Origin: CBDCWT01 sp965223305
Lineage (GTDB): Bacteria; Planctomycetota; Planctomycetia; Pirellulales; Pirellulaceae
NCBI GenBank assembly: GCA_965223305.1
Contig: CBDCWT010000064.1
Location: 1 to 58,687, forward strand
Direction of reading: 5' to 3'
Length of the DNA: 58,687 nt
Part shown: one piece after another, positions 16,352 to 25,039 of the stretch
How positions within the stretch are numbered: the first letter of the stretch is position 1
Layout: each line of letters begins with the position of its first letter
Position numbers and translations under genes: made by a program
The notes under the pieces: generated by a model
The model's database searches: none
Seen by the model: only the letters and a program-made list of their open reading frames with translations
Told to the model about the DNA's origin: nothing

Positions 16352-18151
16352 TTACTCAACCAGCTTGACGTGCACGAAGTGGACGCCCGTGCTGAGCCGC
16401 TGCAGTTTCAAAAAGGCCTCCAATCGTCCAGCCGCTTCGCCGAGTCGCACGCGAAACCGACAACTGGTCTCTCCAGGCTGCACCTGCTGACGGTGATGAA
16501 CTGCTCCGAAGCGAAAGTGCGCCGTACCATCGCCGACAGCGGGGGCGAATTGCAGGGTAACGTCGTAGGAGGCTTCACGAACGACGCGCACGTCCCAGTA
16601 GCCGAGCTGATCGTCCCAGCTTCCCACCTGCGTATCTGCCCTCGGGCCACGCCATTCGAATCGAGATAACACGACGGGCTGGGTTTCACCACCCAAGTGA
16701 ATCCGTGGCGCAACATAGTAGTCTCGCTCAGCGGTCACATCACTAAACCAGTCCTCATACCGAGTCAGCAGCGCCTCGACGATATCCGGATGCGAAGCGG
16801 CAATGTTATGCAACTCGCTGGGATCTTTCTCGATTTCGTAGAGTTCGAGCGCGGCCAACATTCGCGCCAGCTCGCCCCGCGACGGGTGGTGAATGATCGC
16901 GTGCGGGTTGTCCTGGGGTTGGATGAGCTTGTACTGCTGAGTCCGCACGGCGAAGTGTACGTACTGGTGCGGCACCGGCCCCGAGTGCCATTGAAAGAAT
17001 AGAGCTCTGTCCGGCCAAGTCTCCGACTCTCCCCGCAGCAGCGGCAGTAACGAGTGCCCGTCCAGCTTGACACCGTCTGGCGCGGAGATCTGGCACGCAT
17101 CGAGCAGTGTCGGAAGAACATCGATGTGTCCGGCCATCGCGGAAACTTTGCGACCGGCGGCCAGCACTGCAGGCCAGCGGACAAAGAACGGGACGCGAAT
17201 CCCGTTCTCGTACACGCTCGTCTTGGTTCCTCGCAACCCGGCCACGTAACGGTCTGGATAGAGATCGTTCTTGGTACGCCGAGTGCGCGGACCGTTGTCT
17301 GAGAGGAAGATGACAATCGTGTCGTCCGCCAGCTCAAGCCTCTCCAGCGTCTGGAGCACGCGGCCCACGTTGGCATCAATATTGGCGATCATCCCGTACG
17401 TTCGCGCGTTGTGCTCATGAAGGCCTAGTCTTCGGTATGGGTCGGCCCGCTCGTCACCAACATCCAGAGGAAAATGGGGTAGGTTCGTTGCCCAGTACGC
17501 GAAGAAGGGGCGGCCCCGATTCGCCTCGATGAAACGAATGGTGGCATTGGCGAAGATGTCATCACAGTAACCGTCGAACTTCTTCGACTCGTTGTTGTGT
17601 TCGAGGATCGGATCGAAGTAGGAATTGTTGACGGGTCCGGCAGCCTGGCCGATACCGCCCCCTTTATGGACGAGCGCTTCGTCGAATCCTTGATCTGTGG
17701 GCCGCAGGGGTGGCTGCGCCCCTAAATGCCATTTGCCAAAAATGCCTGTTTGGTATCCCGCCCCTTGAAACAGCTCGGCAAGCGTCACCTCGTCGCTATG
17801 CATCAAGTGCCGGCCGCGAGTGACTTCGGTCACGCCGGTGCGGTAGTTGTATCGTCCGGTCAGCAAGCTGGCCCGAGTGGGAGAACAATTCGGACAAACG
17901 AAGAACTGCGTCAGCTCAACACTCTCCGCAGCCAGGCGGTCGAGATGCGGAGTCTTGAGCACCGGATTCCCGTGACAACCGAGGTCACCGTAGCCTTGGT
18001 CGTCGGTGAGAATCAACAGCACATTCGGTCGCGCCGCCTGGATAGGAGCGGCCCGCAGCGTCGTAGCAAGTCCCACCAAGAAGGCGAGCCTGATGGCAGC
18101 GCTCAGACGGTTGCCTGTGTTCCATGCCGCCAACTTCCACATTGCTGTCAT
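16352..18151 (-). CDS. Secreted sulfatase (formylglycine type)
   Basis: Hydrolyses sulfate esters, probably of a sulfated polysaccharide, outside the cytoplasm. A leader (LAFLVGLATTLRAAPIQAA) precedes RPNVLLILTDDQGYGDLGC, the metal-site aspartates. The formylglycine motif is CSPTRASLLTGR, with the Cys at about residue 89 (ATG 18151 as start), followed by GIFGKWHLG. Further on, IVIFLSDNGPRTR carries the second metal site. The final ~100 residues form an extra beta-rich domain (SYDVTLQFAPAVGDGTAHF). GAGGGA precedes a GTG (18154) and ATG 18151; ATG 18142 is also possible. It lies 75 bp downstream of the secreted alpha-barrel-like gene in the same direction, so the two probably form an operon for sulfated-glycan use. 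Exact substrate unknown. Confidence 0.93.
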   Translation of the reverse strand: MTAMWKLAAWNTGNRLSAAIRLAFLVGLATTLRAAPIQAARPNVLLILTDDQGYGDLGCHGNPVLKTPHLDRLAAESVELTQFFVCPNCSPTRASLLTGRYNYRTGVTEVTRGRHLMHSDEVTLAELFQGAGYQTGIFGKWHLGAQPPLRPTDQGFDEALVHKGGGIGQAAGPVNNSYFDPILEHNNESKKFDGYCDDIFANATIRFIEANRGRPFFAYWATNLPHFPLDVGDERADPYRRLGLHEHNARTYGMIANIDANVGRVLQTLERLELADDTIVIFLSDNGPRTRRTKNDLYPDRYVAGLRGTKTSVYENGIRVPFFVRWPAVLAAGRKVSAMAGHIDVLPTLLDACQISAPDGVKLDGHSLLPLLRGESETWPDRALFFQWHSGPVPHQYVHFAVRTQQYKLIQPQDNPHAIIHHPSRGELARMLAALELYEIEKDPSELHNIAASHPDIVEALLTRYEDWFSDVTAERDYYVAPRIHLGGETQPVVLSRFEWRGPRADTQVGSWDDQLGYWDVRVVREASYDVTLQFAPAVGDGTAHFRFGAVHHRQQVQPGETSCRFRVRLGEAAGRLEAFLKLQRLSTGVHFVHVKLVE

Positions 18152-18226
18152 CACTCCCTCACATCAACCGACTCCGAGGCGCGCGTTGCCCACATCCCAG
18201 CTGGATCCGCCACCTGTACCGACCAG

Positions 18227-20134
18227 TCATCCATCACTCCACGGGAAATCATAGCTGGGAGGGTGAGCAAAGCGCTGCAGGCCGATTTCCAACCTCCCGA
18301 CCGCGCCTGGTACTAGCTCGACTTGAAAACGCTGGGTACCGATCTCATCGAACTGATAAGGGTAGTGCACTACCTGGCGGACGCGCGTGAACTTGTGCTC
18401 GCCGAACATCCCAGCTTGCAGAACGACACGGCGGCTTTCTGTGGGGTGCAGATTGACCAGATGGAGGCGAACTCCACTGGGTGTCAGGCGATCAACTAAC
18501 GCGGCGACATCCGCCGGGAGTCCTGGCCGACGTCGCTGCGGGTCGAAGTATCGCAGGCTGGCGTGCAGCAGCCCACCGTGGTAGATGTGGTTCGGCGCAC
18601 CCAAGGTCAGTTGGACGAGGGCCTCGAGCACGACCGGGTTCAACTTCTGCCAGTGGTGGACATCCTGCTCGTCAGGCGTCGTTGCGTCCTCACGGATGCG
18701 CGCCAACCGCGCCAAGGTCTCACGATAGGTGGCGCGGAGGACCTGCAGGGGATAGTCGTCATTTTCACCCCGCACATACATCAACCACGCGCCGGAGTTT
18801 TCCGAGTCACCCTTACCTTTTCGATACTGAAGCTGTTCCCACTGCTTTGTATCGACCAAGCGAGTCAGCCGCTCCCAGTCCTCAGGTGCCCGCGAGATGA
18901 ACCACAGTTGAGCCAGGTACTTCGACGCGATCGGGCGATAATCGTACCAACCCGCCTTCCCATGCCGGTGCGGGACCAGTACCAAGCCGTCCTTTCTCTT
19001 AGCATGTTTGGTCACCAGATCAATGACGGAGCGCGGCAACTCGAGCCAGCGCTCGTTCCCACTGACGAGATAGGCGTTCGACGCACCGATCGTTGTCGCT
19101 TCGAGCTGGTTGAACAACCCGTGCGGCCACTGCCAGCCGTAGTACCCGCCCCACCAGTTGCCCTTCATGTGCTCGCCGACCTCTCCCGATAGACCCACAT
19201 TGTCAGGCAGGATTCCACCGTTCTTCCGCATTCGTTCGATCCATCCGCCGACATAATCTTCGACCCAGCGCCGGTATTTTTCCTCCCCCGTGTACATATA
19301 GGCGTTTGCAATCAGACTTGTGGCGGTCAGGTTGAGCGGCACATCACCGCGCATCATCCGCTCGTTGATGGCGCTCAAAATGCTCGGGAAACGGGCATCG
19401 TCGTTCCAGTCTTCACTCTTGGCAATGCCGGGAATGTCCTCGAAGGGCAGGGGATAGTTGGCCAGGATCGGCCGGTGGGTCACCCAATCTTCGGCCGTGT
19501 TGACGAAGTGCGGACCGCGACTGCCGTTGATCGGCGAGCGAATGAGCTTGAGCGCGGGGTCGTAATTGCGGGCTGTGGGGTCCTCGTCCATGTATAAGCC
19601 GGCGAATCGTACGGCTCGCTGCCGATGCTTAGCGGAGTTCGGATTGGCAAGTCCAAAGAAGTAGAAGTACGTATAGGACTCGCCGTGATGCATCCAGTCG
19701 TAGTGAGCGTCAAATTCCCGATGGATCTGTCCGTAACCGGTGAACTGGCGGGTCACTCCTTCCCAGAGCTTCTCAGCCAGTGGAGCGATGGCGTCGTGCC
19801 CGCCGAGCACGTAGTACAACGGGAAATTGTAGAAGCTCTCATAGCCGTCATCCGAACCATCCATGCCGGGCCACACATCTCGCCAGATGATCGTCCCGTC
19901 ACTGCGAGTGTATTTGTCCACGAACGCCTGTGCTGCGGGAAACAGCCGGTCCAAAAGCTGCCGTTCCCAAACAGCCCAAGCCGGTGGGATATCGGTGGTT
20001 GTAATCGGCACGGTCTTCAAACGCAGCTCGCCCAGCGAATCGGCCTTGCGATCCGCCCCTGAGCTGGCCGCAGACACTGCCGCTGACAGTGCAATGAACA
20101 CGCTTAGCGGTTTCCAGTCGACAAGGCTGCACAT
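18227..20134 (-). CDS. Secreted protein, probably an alpha/alpha-barrel glycan-active enzyme
   Basis: From ATG 20134 the product is 635 aa, beginning with a signal peptide (WKPLSVFIALSAAVSAAS); the frame is open upstream to 20236 but without leader features. The mature part is rich in W, Y, H and D: IIWRDVWPGMDGSDDGYESF, YDWMHHGESYTYFYFFGLAN, NWWGGYYGWQWPHGLFNQ. Helical repeats of this kind suggest an (alpha/alpha)6-type barrel as in many lyases and glycoside hydrolases. The last ~120 residues look like a beta-sandwich (VRLHLVNLHPTESRRVVLQA). I do not recognise a named family. The sulfatase gene follows 75 bp downstream, supporting a role in sulfated polysaccharide breakdown; this is inference from context. 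Confidence 0.75.
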   Translation of the reverse strand: MCSLVDWKPLSVFIALSAAVSAASSGADRKADSLGELRLKTVPITTTDIPPAWAVWERQLLDRLFPAAQAFVDKYTRSDGTIIWRDVWPGMDGSDDGYESFYNFPLYYVLGGHDAIAPLAEKLWEGVTRQFTGYGQIHREFDAHYDWMHHGESYTYFYFFGLANPNSAKHRQRAVRFAGLYMDEDPTARNYDPALKLIRSPINGSRGPHFVNTAEDWVTHRPILANYPLPFEDIPGIAKSEDWNDDARFPSILSAINERMMRGDVPLNLTATSLIANAYMYTGEEKYRRWVEDYVGGWIERMRKNGGILPDNVGLSGEVGEHMKGNWWGGYYGWQWPHGLFNQLEATTIGASNAYLVSGNERWLELPRSVIDLVTKHAKRKDGLVLVPHRHGKAGWYDYRPIASKYLAQLWFISRAPEDWERLTRLVDTKQWEQLQYRKGKGDSENSGAWLMYVRGENDDYPLQVLRATYRETLARLARIREDATTPDEQDVHHWQKLNPVVLEALVQLTLGAPNHIYHGGLLHASLRYFDPQRRRPGLPADVAALVDRLTPSGVRLHLVNLHPTESRRVVLQAGMFGEHKFTRVRQVVHYPYQFDEIGTQRFQVELVPGAVGRLEIGLQRFAHPPSYDFPWSDG

Positions 20135-20225
20135 CGTTTCGATCCACTCGCTAGCAAAGAGAGCACATGCGGGCTCTATGGTGACACAATCGTCCAGCAA
20201 AATCCAATTTGGACCTTGCCCAAAG

Positions 20226-20254
20226 GTAGCAGGCACGCTCCGCGTGCCGTCCGC
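20226..20254 (+). repeat. GTAGCAGGCACGC-type hairpin repeat
   Basis: Hairpin GGCACGC-TCC-GCGTGCC at 20232-20248, in the divergent region between the secreted protein gene (minus) and the Uma2 gene (plus). Confidence 0.8.
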
Positions 20255-20384
20255 CGCCGCAACCCCTCTGCGGCACGGTCACGCTCACCCAGCGCGCACT
20301 CTCACCAAAGCCGGGGACAGTCCGAGTCAAGAGGGTGAATCGAACAGACGCTCTTCGCTATAATAACAGCGTGAGGGCCGCCCC

Positions 20385-20996
20385 ATGGTAACTATGATCA
20401 CAGACACGGAACTCGAGGCGTCGTTGAAGGCCGCGCGGCAAGCGACCGGGGCGGACCGCTATGATGAAGTATGGGAGGGCGTGACCATGATGGCGCCGAT
20501 GCCCAACGACGAGCACCAACAGGTGGTGATCCGTTTGGCGTCGATTTTTCTAGAGATCATTGATCGGCCTGGCCAGGGAGATGTTCGTGCGGGCGTAAAC
20601 GTCAGCGATCGCCAAGAGAACTGGCAAGCCAACTATCGCGTGCCCGATGTTGCGGTGTTCTTGAAAGGAGGACGAGCAACAAACTGCGATACTTTTTGGC
20701 TGGGTGGACCCGACTTTGCTGTCGAAATCGTCAGCCCCGAAGACCAAACCCGCAGAAAGGTGCCATTCTACGCCAAGGTTCGCGTGCAGGAACTCTTGGT
20801 CGTCGATCGCGATCCTTGGCGGCTAGAACTTTACCGACCAAGTAAGAGTCTGGAGCCCATCGCGCGGGTCGGCGTCGGTGACGACAATGAGCTGGAGTGC
20901 CAGGTGATCCCCTTCACCTTCAAGTTGTTGCCCGGCAAACGTCGCCCGCAGATTGAGGTGGTTCACAATGAGTCCGGGCGTCGATGGGAAGTCTAG
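20385..20996 (+). CDS. Uma2-family (DUF820) putative restriction-fold nuclease
   Basis: A 203-aa Uma2/DUF820 protein. Family features: the early RYDEVWEGVTMMAPMPNDEH, then YRVPDVAVF and PDFAVEIVSPEDQTRRKVPFY, with the PD-(D/E)XK-like core PDVAVF...VEIVSPED, and QELLVVDRDPWRLELY near the end. Family function is unsettled; the fold suggests a nuclease, and the genes are often numerous in cyanobacteria and planctomycetes. GAGGG precedes ATG 20385. It is followed 44 bp later by an uncharacterised gene on the same strand. Confidence 0.85.
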   Translation: MVTMITDTELEASLKAARQATGADRYDEVWEGVTMMAPMPNDEHQQVVIRLASIFLEIIDRPGQGDVRAGVNVSDRQENWQANYRVPDVAVFLKGGRATNCDTFWLGGPDFAVEIVSPEDQTRRKVPFYAKVRVQELLVVDRDPWRLELYRPSKSLEPIARVGVGDDNELECQVIPFTFKLLPGKRRPQIEVVHNESGRRWEV

Positions 20997-21040
20997 GCGC
21001 ACGCCCAACCCAGTTAGTCGGTCCTAGTCCGAGCTGATTC

Positions 21041-21691
21041 GTGAGTGATCTTCGTTCGACTTACGACTTCCCAGTTTTCCGCCGCTACGCCTTTCGAATT
21101 GCTGGCCGGAAGTACCGGCTTGGTTCCGGCGGGGTGCGAGCTTTGGAGATCATGGCTGACATCATCCAGCAGGGGCCCCACACACCTGACGTGACCTGGC
21201 TGCTGCCTTTTCGCCCTCAGATTCGGGAGATCGAGCGAATCAACCCGAGCGCGGTGCTGACGTTGGTGATTGATCGCGCGGATAACGAGCATCTTCGCTA
21301 CCTCGCTATCTGGCTACGGGGCCGTTGTGGTGGTACGTTAGGCACGTCCGTTGTGTCTGGGCTCGCGCCATCCGCCGAGGAGAGGCGGCGCAGGCACGTT
21401 ACGCGTTGTCTGCAGCGGCTGGCTGCCTGGTCAGACCTCCGCCGTATCGCGGAAACAGATCCCTCCTTACGAGTTCGACGGCTGGCCACCCAGACGCCCT
21501 CGCAACCCCACAAAACAAGGTTAACCGCGTTTTCCCAGCACATTTTCCGCCGCAACGTACCGCGATCTCAGACGCGACTTGTCGTTTCTCCCCAGCTCGA
21601 CTTATCCGCAGCGCGTCGCCCCAGGCCCACCAAGATCATCCGCACGGTGTTAGAGCGAATTCACCAGCTGGTCACCAAGGAAACCCGTTGA
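21041..21691 (+). CDS. Uncharacterised protein, possibly with HEAT-like helices
   Basis: A 216-aa frame from GTG 21041; no clear ribosome-binding site. The N-terminal half (DFPVFRRYAFRIAGRKYRLG) is folded-looking. Residues ~60-145 are helical and could be short HEAT-like units (AVLTLVIDRADNEHLRYLAI, LQRLAAWSDLRRIAETDPSL). The C-terminal third is arginine-, proline- and threonine-rich and probably unstructured. No family recognised. It lies upstream of the HAD/unknown/PfkB operon by 90 bp on the same strand, so it may or may not belong to that transcript. Confidence 0.5.
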   Translation: MSDLRSTYDFPVFRRYAFRIAGRKYRLGSGGVRALEIMADIIQQGPHTPDVTWLLPFRPQIREIERINPSAVLTLVIDRADNEHLRYLAIWLRGRCGGTLGTSVVSGLAPSAEERRRRHVTRCLQRLAAWSDLRRIAETDPSLRVRRLATQTPSQPHKTRLTAFSQHIFRRNVPRSQTRLVVSPQLDLSAARRPRPTKIIRTVLERIHQLVTKETR

Positions 21692-21781
21692 CCGCGGCAT
21701 TCCTAGTTGGCATTGTCCGAGTGCGATGACCAAGCTGGTCGGCCGCGAGGGGCCGACAACAACTTCCAAAGCAGAGGCGTC

Positions 21782-22618
21782 ATGGTGCCGAAAGCACATT
21801 TCGAGGGGATCGTCGAGTTTGCGGACGGTTTTCAACCCCACGCTGGTATCAAGCACGTACTCTTTGACTTCGACGGCACGCTTTCGCTAATTCGGCAAGG
21901 CTGGCCGGAGGTGATGATACCGATGTTCGTTGAGATGCTCCCGCGGCTCGAAGGCGAAACCGAGGAGGAACTGACGCGGCTGGCGACCGAAGACATCATG
22001 CGGCTGAATGGCAAACAAACGGTCTATCAGATGATTCAGCTGGCCGATCGCATCCGAGAACGGGGCGGGACACCGCATGAACCGCTCTGGTATAAACACG
22101 AATATCTGCGACGGCTCGATCGACGAATTCGTGGACGCCTCGAGGCGTTGGCGACTCGCAGCGTCCCAAACGACGAACTGCTGGTCCACGGTAGCCGTCC
22201 TCTGCTTGAACATTTGCTGAATCGAGGTCTGACATTGCATTTGGCCAGCGGTACCGACGAAACGCTGGTCAAACAAGAGGCGGAATTGCTGGGACTCCAC
22301 GCCTACTTCGCCGATCGCATCTTCGGAGCGTTGGATAACTACCAAGATTACTCAAAACAGCTGGTCATCCAACGGATTCTCAGCGACTACGAAATCCCGG
22401 GGGCGCAACTGCTTTCGTTTGGTGACGGATACGTCGAGATTGAGGACACTAAGCAAGCTGGCGGATTGGCGGTAGCGGTGGCCAGCGACGAGGCCCACAA
22501 CGGCTCGGGCCGTATCGATCCATGGAAACGTCAGCGTTTGCTGGGTGTCGGCGCTGACGTGGTAATACCAGACTACCGGGATGCGATCGCCTTGATGGAG
22601 ATCATCACCAGCTCATGA
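21782..22618 (+). CDS. HAD-superfamily hydrolase, first gene of a coupled three-gene operon
   Basis: A 278-aa protein from ATG 21782 (AGAGGCG just upstream). The HAD nucleophile motif is HVLFDFDGTLS (around residue 25). The alpha-helical cap follows (VMIPMFVEMLPRLEGETEEE), then LHLASGTDETLVKQEAELLG with the motif-II serine position, YSKQLVIQRIL with the motif-III lysine, and LLSFGDGYVEIEDTKQAGG with the Mg-binding acidic motif. The layout resembles phosphoglycolate-phosphatase-like enzymes acting on a small phosphorylated metabolite. The stop overlaps the next start (ATGA at 22615), showing translational coupling with the unknown gene and then the PfkB kinase. Substrate unknown; the partner kinase suggests a sugar phosphate. 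Confidence 0.85.
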   Translation: MVPKAHFEGIVEFADGFQPHAGIKHVLFDFDGTLSLIRQGWPEVMIPMFVEMLPRLEGETEEELTRLATEDIMRLNGKQTVYQMIQLADRIRERGGTPHEPLWYKHEYLRRLDRRIRGRLEALATRSVPNDELLVHGSRPLLEHLLNRGLTLHLASGTDETLVKQEAELLGLHAYFADRIFGALDNYQDYSKQLVIQRILSDYEIPGAQLLSFGDGYVEIEDTKQAGGLAVAVASDEAHNGSGRIDPWKRQRLLGVGADVVIPDYRDAIALMEIITSS

Positions 22619-23724
22619 CACACCGCGGACCGCTTGATTTGTCACAACTGAAGGTGTTTCCCCTTGCTCAGCGGGAGAGTCTCACACGGGCCGACGAGAT
22701 TCTGATTCCACCTGACTCGCCAGCTCCGGTGCTATCGACTGAGTTGGCGAGCGAGGTCGCTCAGTGCGCCGCGGCAATCCGCAAGGCTCGCAGCCGCGGT
22801 GCGACAGTGATGTTGATCTACGGGGCCCATCTGCTCCGCAATGGCGCGGCGTTGATCGTGGAGTGGTTGCTGGCACATGGCTGGATCACTCATCTGGCGA
22901 CCAACGGCGCCGGGACGATCCACGACTGGGAGTACGCGTGGTTTGGCGCATCTTCCGAGAGCGTGCGGATGAACGTTGCGCGGGGCCAGTTCGGCACGTG
23001 GAACGAAACTGCCACGAACATCCACTTGGCACTGCTGACTGGGGCTCTCGAAGAACTGGGCTATGGCCGTTCGCTGGGCCGTTTCATCATCGAAGACGGC
23101 ACGACGCTACCTCCGCCGGACGCTCTCCGCCAAGCCATCTGCGATCAGCCCGAGCACTCGTTGACTGGTGCTCGAGCTGACTTGCTGCGGACGATGCTGC
23201 AGTGGGACTGGCAGGCGGGCCCCAAGCAGGTGACGCATCGGTGGAAGCACGCATCTATACTGGCCCAGGCGTGGCGGCACGAAGTACCACTCACAGTCCA
23301 CCCTGGCGTCGGATACGACATCATCTCCAATCATCCGATCTTCAATGGTGCGGCGATCGGCCGAGCCGCGGAGCAGGACTTCAAGCTGTTTGGAGGATCC
23401 GTCGAAGGACTGGATGACGGCGTCGTTCTCTCGATCGGTTCAGCCATCATGGGACCGCAGGTCTTTGAGAAGAGTTTGAGCTGCGTCAACAACCTACGGC
23501 TCCAAGCTGACCGTGGAGTTGTCGAGGATTTGAATATCTACGTGGTGGATCTACAGGACGGCGGAGGCTGGGATTGGACCAAGGGTGAACCGCCCAGAAC
23601 AAATGCGGCCTACTACCTGCGATTCTGCAAGAGCTATTCTCGTATGGGTGGTGCGATGCACTATTTGCAGTGTGACAATCTGGCTTTTGTCCACAACCTG
23701 CTACACGAACTAAAGGACTCATGA
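22615..23724 (+). CDS. Conserved protein of unknown function, middle gene of the HAD/PfkB operon
   Basis: A 369-aa cytosolic protein without signal peptide or membrane helix. It contains a distinctive set of motifs: MLIYGAHLLRNGAALIVEWL, THLATNGAGTIHDWEYAWFG, SSESVRMNVARGQFGTWNET, later VPLTVHPGVGYDIISNHPIF and SVEGLDDGVVLSIGSAIMGP. I have a memory of such GAH...NGAG.IHD.E...GxFGxxxET proteins being loosely labelled deoxyhypusine-synthase-like in some genomes, but I cannot confirm homology and assign no reaction. The conserved Asp, His, Asn and Glu residues look like an active site. ATGA overlaps with both neighbours (22615-22618 and 23721-23724) indicate that the three products act together. 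Confidence 0.85.
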   Translation: MTHRGPLDLSQLKVFPLAQRESLTRADEILIPPDSPAPVLSTELASEVAQCAAAIRKARSRGATVMLIYGAHLLRNGAALIVEWLLAHGWITHLATNGAGTIHDWEYAWFGASSESVRMNVARGQFGTWNETATNIHLALLTGALEELGYGRSLGRFIIEDGTTLPPPDALRQAICDQPEHSLTGARADLLRTMLQWDWQAGPKQVTHRWKHASILAQAWRHEVPLTVHPGVGYDIISNHPIFNGAAIGRAAEQDFKLFGGSVEGLDDGVVLSIGSAIMGPQVFEKSLSCVNNLRLQADRGVVEDLNIYVVDLQDGGGWDWTKGEPPRTNAAYYLRFCKSYSRMGGAMHYLQCDNLAFVHNLLHELKDS

Positions 23725-24785
23725 ACGCTGCCCGATTCCTTGAGATCGCAGCCCATTATTCCCAGCTGCGGCTGGCGATCGTCGGTGACTACTGCCTAGA
23801 TCGCTATTTGGAAATCGACCCGGGGCGAGCAGAGACATCCCTAGAAACGGGTCTGCCCGTGCACAACGTCGTTCGTACCCGAGCGCAGCCCGGCGCGGCC
23901 GGGACGGTGCTAAACAACCTGGTCGCGTTGGGCGTCGGGCAGCTCCATCTAGTCGGCTTCCGGGGTGAGGATGGCGAGGGCTACGAACTGCAGGCCGCGC
24001 TATCCAAATTGCCGGGGGTCTGTTTGGATCACTTCATTCCCACCCCGGACCGTTGCACCTTTACGTACTGCAAGCCGCTGGTCTTGGAGCCACACGGCGT
24101 ACCACGGGAACTGAACCGTTTCGACTCTAAGAACTGGACACCCACACCCCCACAGCTCGTCGAGCGACTGGTTCGCTCGATCCAGTCATTGGCGCCCGAA
24201 GTTGATGGGTTGATTGTGATGGACCAGGTAGACGTTGCGGAGACCGGTGTCGTGACTCGCCAGGTCCTTGACGCCTTGGCTGACATCGCAGGCAGCACCA
24301 ATGTCATCGCAGATTCGCGCCGCGGCTTGAGCGGGTATCCACCGGTGATCTACAAAATGAATGTGGCGGAACTCGCTGTGCTTGCTGGACAGGCTGAGCT
24401 GTGCCAGCTGGACCAGGTCCACTCAGCCGCAACTGAGCTCGCCCGCAGCAACGGACGCGACGTAATCGTGACGATGGCGGAGCGTGGTCTCATCGGCGCC
24501 ACCCCCGAAGGGCCAGCGTTTCATGTTACAGCGCTGCCGGTCCGCGGAGCCATCGACGTGGTCGGCGCTGGGGACGCTGTGACCGCCAACGCTACCGCGG
24601 CGCTGGCTGCCGGGGCGACGCTGCAAGAGTCGCTGCAGATCGCAGCAGCGGCAGCGGCGGTCGTTGTTCACCAGCTGGGGACCACTGGTTCAGCAACCGC
24701 ACCTCAGATCGCAGCAGCGTTACAAGGCGTTTATGGTGGCACTGAATCAGCCCCTCCAGCCAAATCTCCACCTGCCTCAGCGTAA
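23721..24785 (+). CDS. PfkB/ribokinase-family sugar kinase, third gene of the operon
   Basis: A 354-aa PfkB-family kinase. The N-terminal strand LAIVGDYCLDRYLEIDPGRA resembles the kinase domain of HldE/RfaE-type heptose kinases. The first PfkB signature appears as RTRAQPGAAGTVLNNLVALG; the anion-hole and catalytic-base motif is VVGAGDAVTANATAALAAGA near residue 275. The C-terminal ~15 residues are A/P/S-rich. Its start overlaps the preceding stop (ATGA), so it is co-translated with the unknown gene. Phosphoryl transfer from ATP to a sugar or sugar phosphate is expected; combined with the HAD phosphatase the operon could convert a sugar through a phosphorylated intermediate, but the exact metabolite is not shown by sequence. 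Confidence 0.9.
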   Translation: MNAARFLEIAAHYSQLRLAIVGDYCLDRYLEIDPGRAETSLETGLPVHNVVRTRAQPGAAGTVLNNLVALGVGQLHLVGFRGEDGEGYELQAALSKLPGVCLDHFIPTPDRCTFTYCKPLVLEPHGVPRELNRFDSKNWTPTPPQLVERLVRSIQSLAPEVDGLIVMDQVDVAETGVVTRQVLDALADIAGSTNVIADSRRGLSGYPPVIYKMNVAELAVLAGQAELCQLDQVHSAATELARSNGRDVIVTMAERGLIGATPEGPAFHVTALPVRGAIDVVGAGDAVTANATAALAAGATLQESLQIAAAAAAVVVHQLGTTGSATAPQIAAALQGVYGGTESAPPAKSPPASA

Positions 24786-24858
24786 GGGGCAGTGCGGCAG
24801 ACTCACACCACAAGCCATTCGAATAGTAGCAGCCCCCACTCTGCGAGCCATTCGCATA

Positions 24859-24919
24859 GTAGCAGGCACGCTCCGCGTGCCGTCCGCACAGTAGCAGGCT
24901 CACTCCGTGAGCCGTCCGC
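24859..24919 (+). repeat. Two adjacent GTAGCAGGC-type hairpin repeats
   Basis: Unit 1 at 24859-24887 holds GGCACGC-TCC-GCGTGCC; unit 2 at 24891-24919 holds GGCTCAC-TCC-GTGAGCC. The stems differ by paired changes that preserve pairing. A degenerate start of a further unit lies near 24833. Together they fill much of the gap between the PfkB kinase and the PVC-dehydrogenase gene. Confidence 0.85.
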
Positions 24920-25039
24920 AGACACACAAAGCATACCTACTACCGTGCAGCCGAACGTCGCACTCCCTTGATCGCGGTTGGTAGGTCGACCAAGATGGGA
25001 GTTTGCTCTCCTACGCAACCTTTCTGGACGTCACTTGAC

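Noticed and set aside
16074..16490. Arginine/serine-rich frames through the 48-bp array
   Set aside because: They repeat with the 48-bp DNA period, on both strands, with no start signal.
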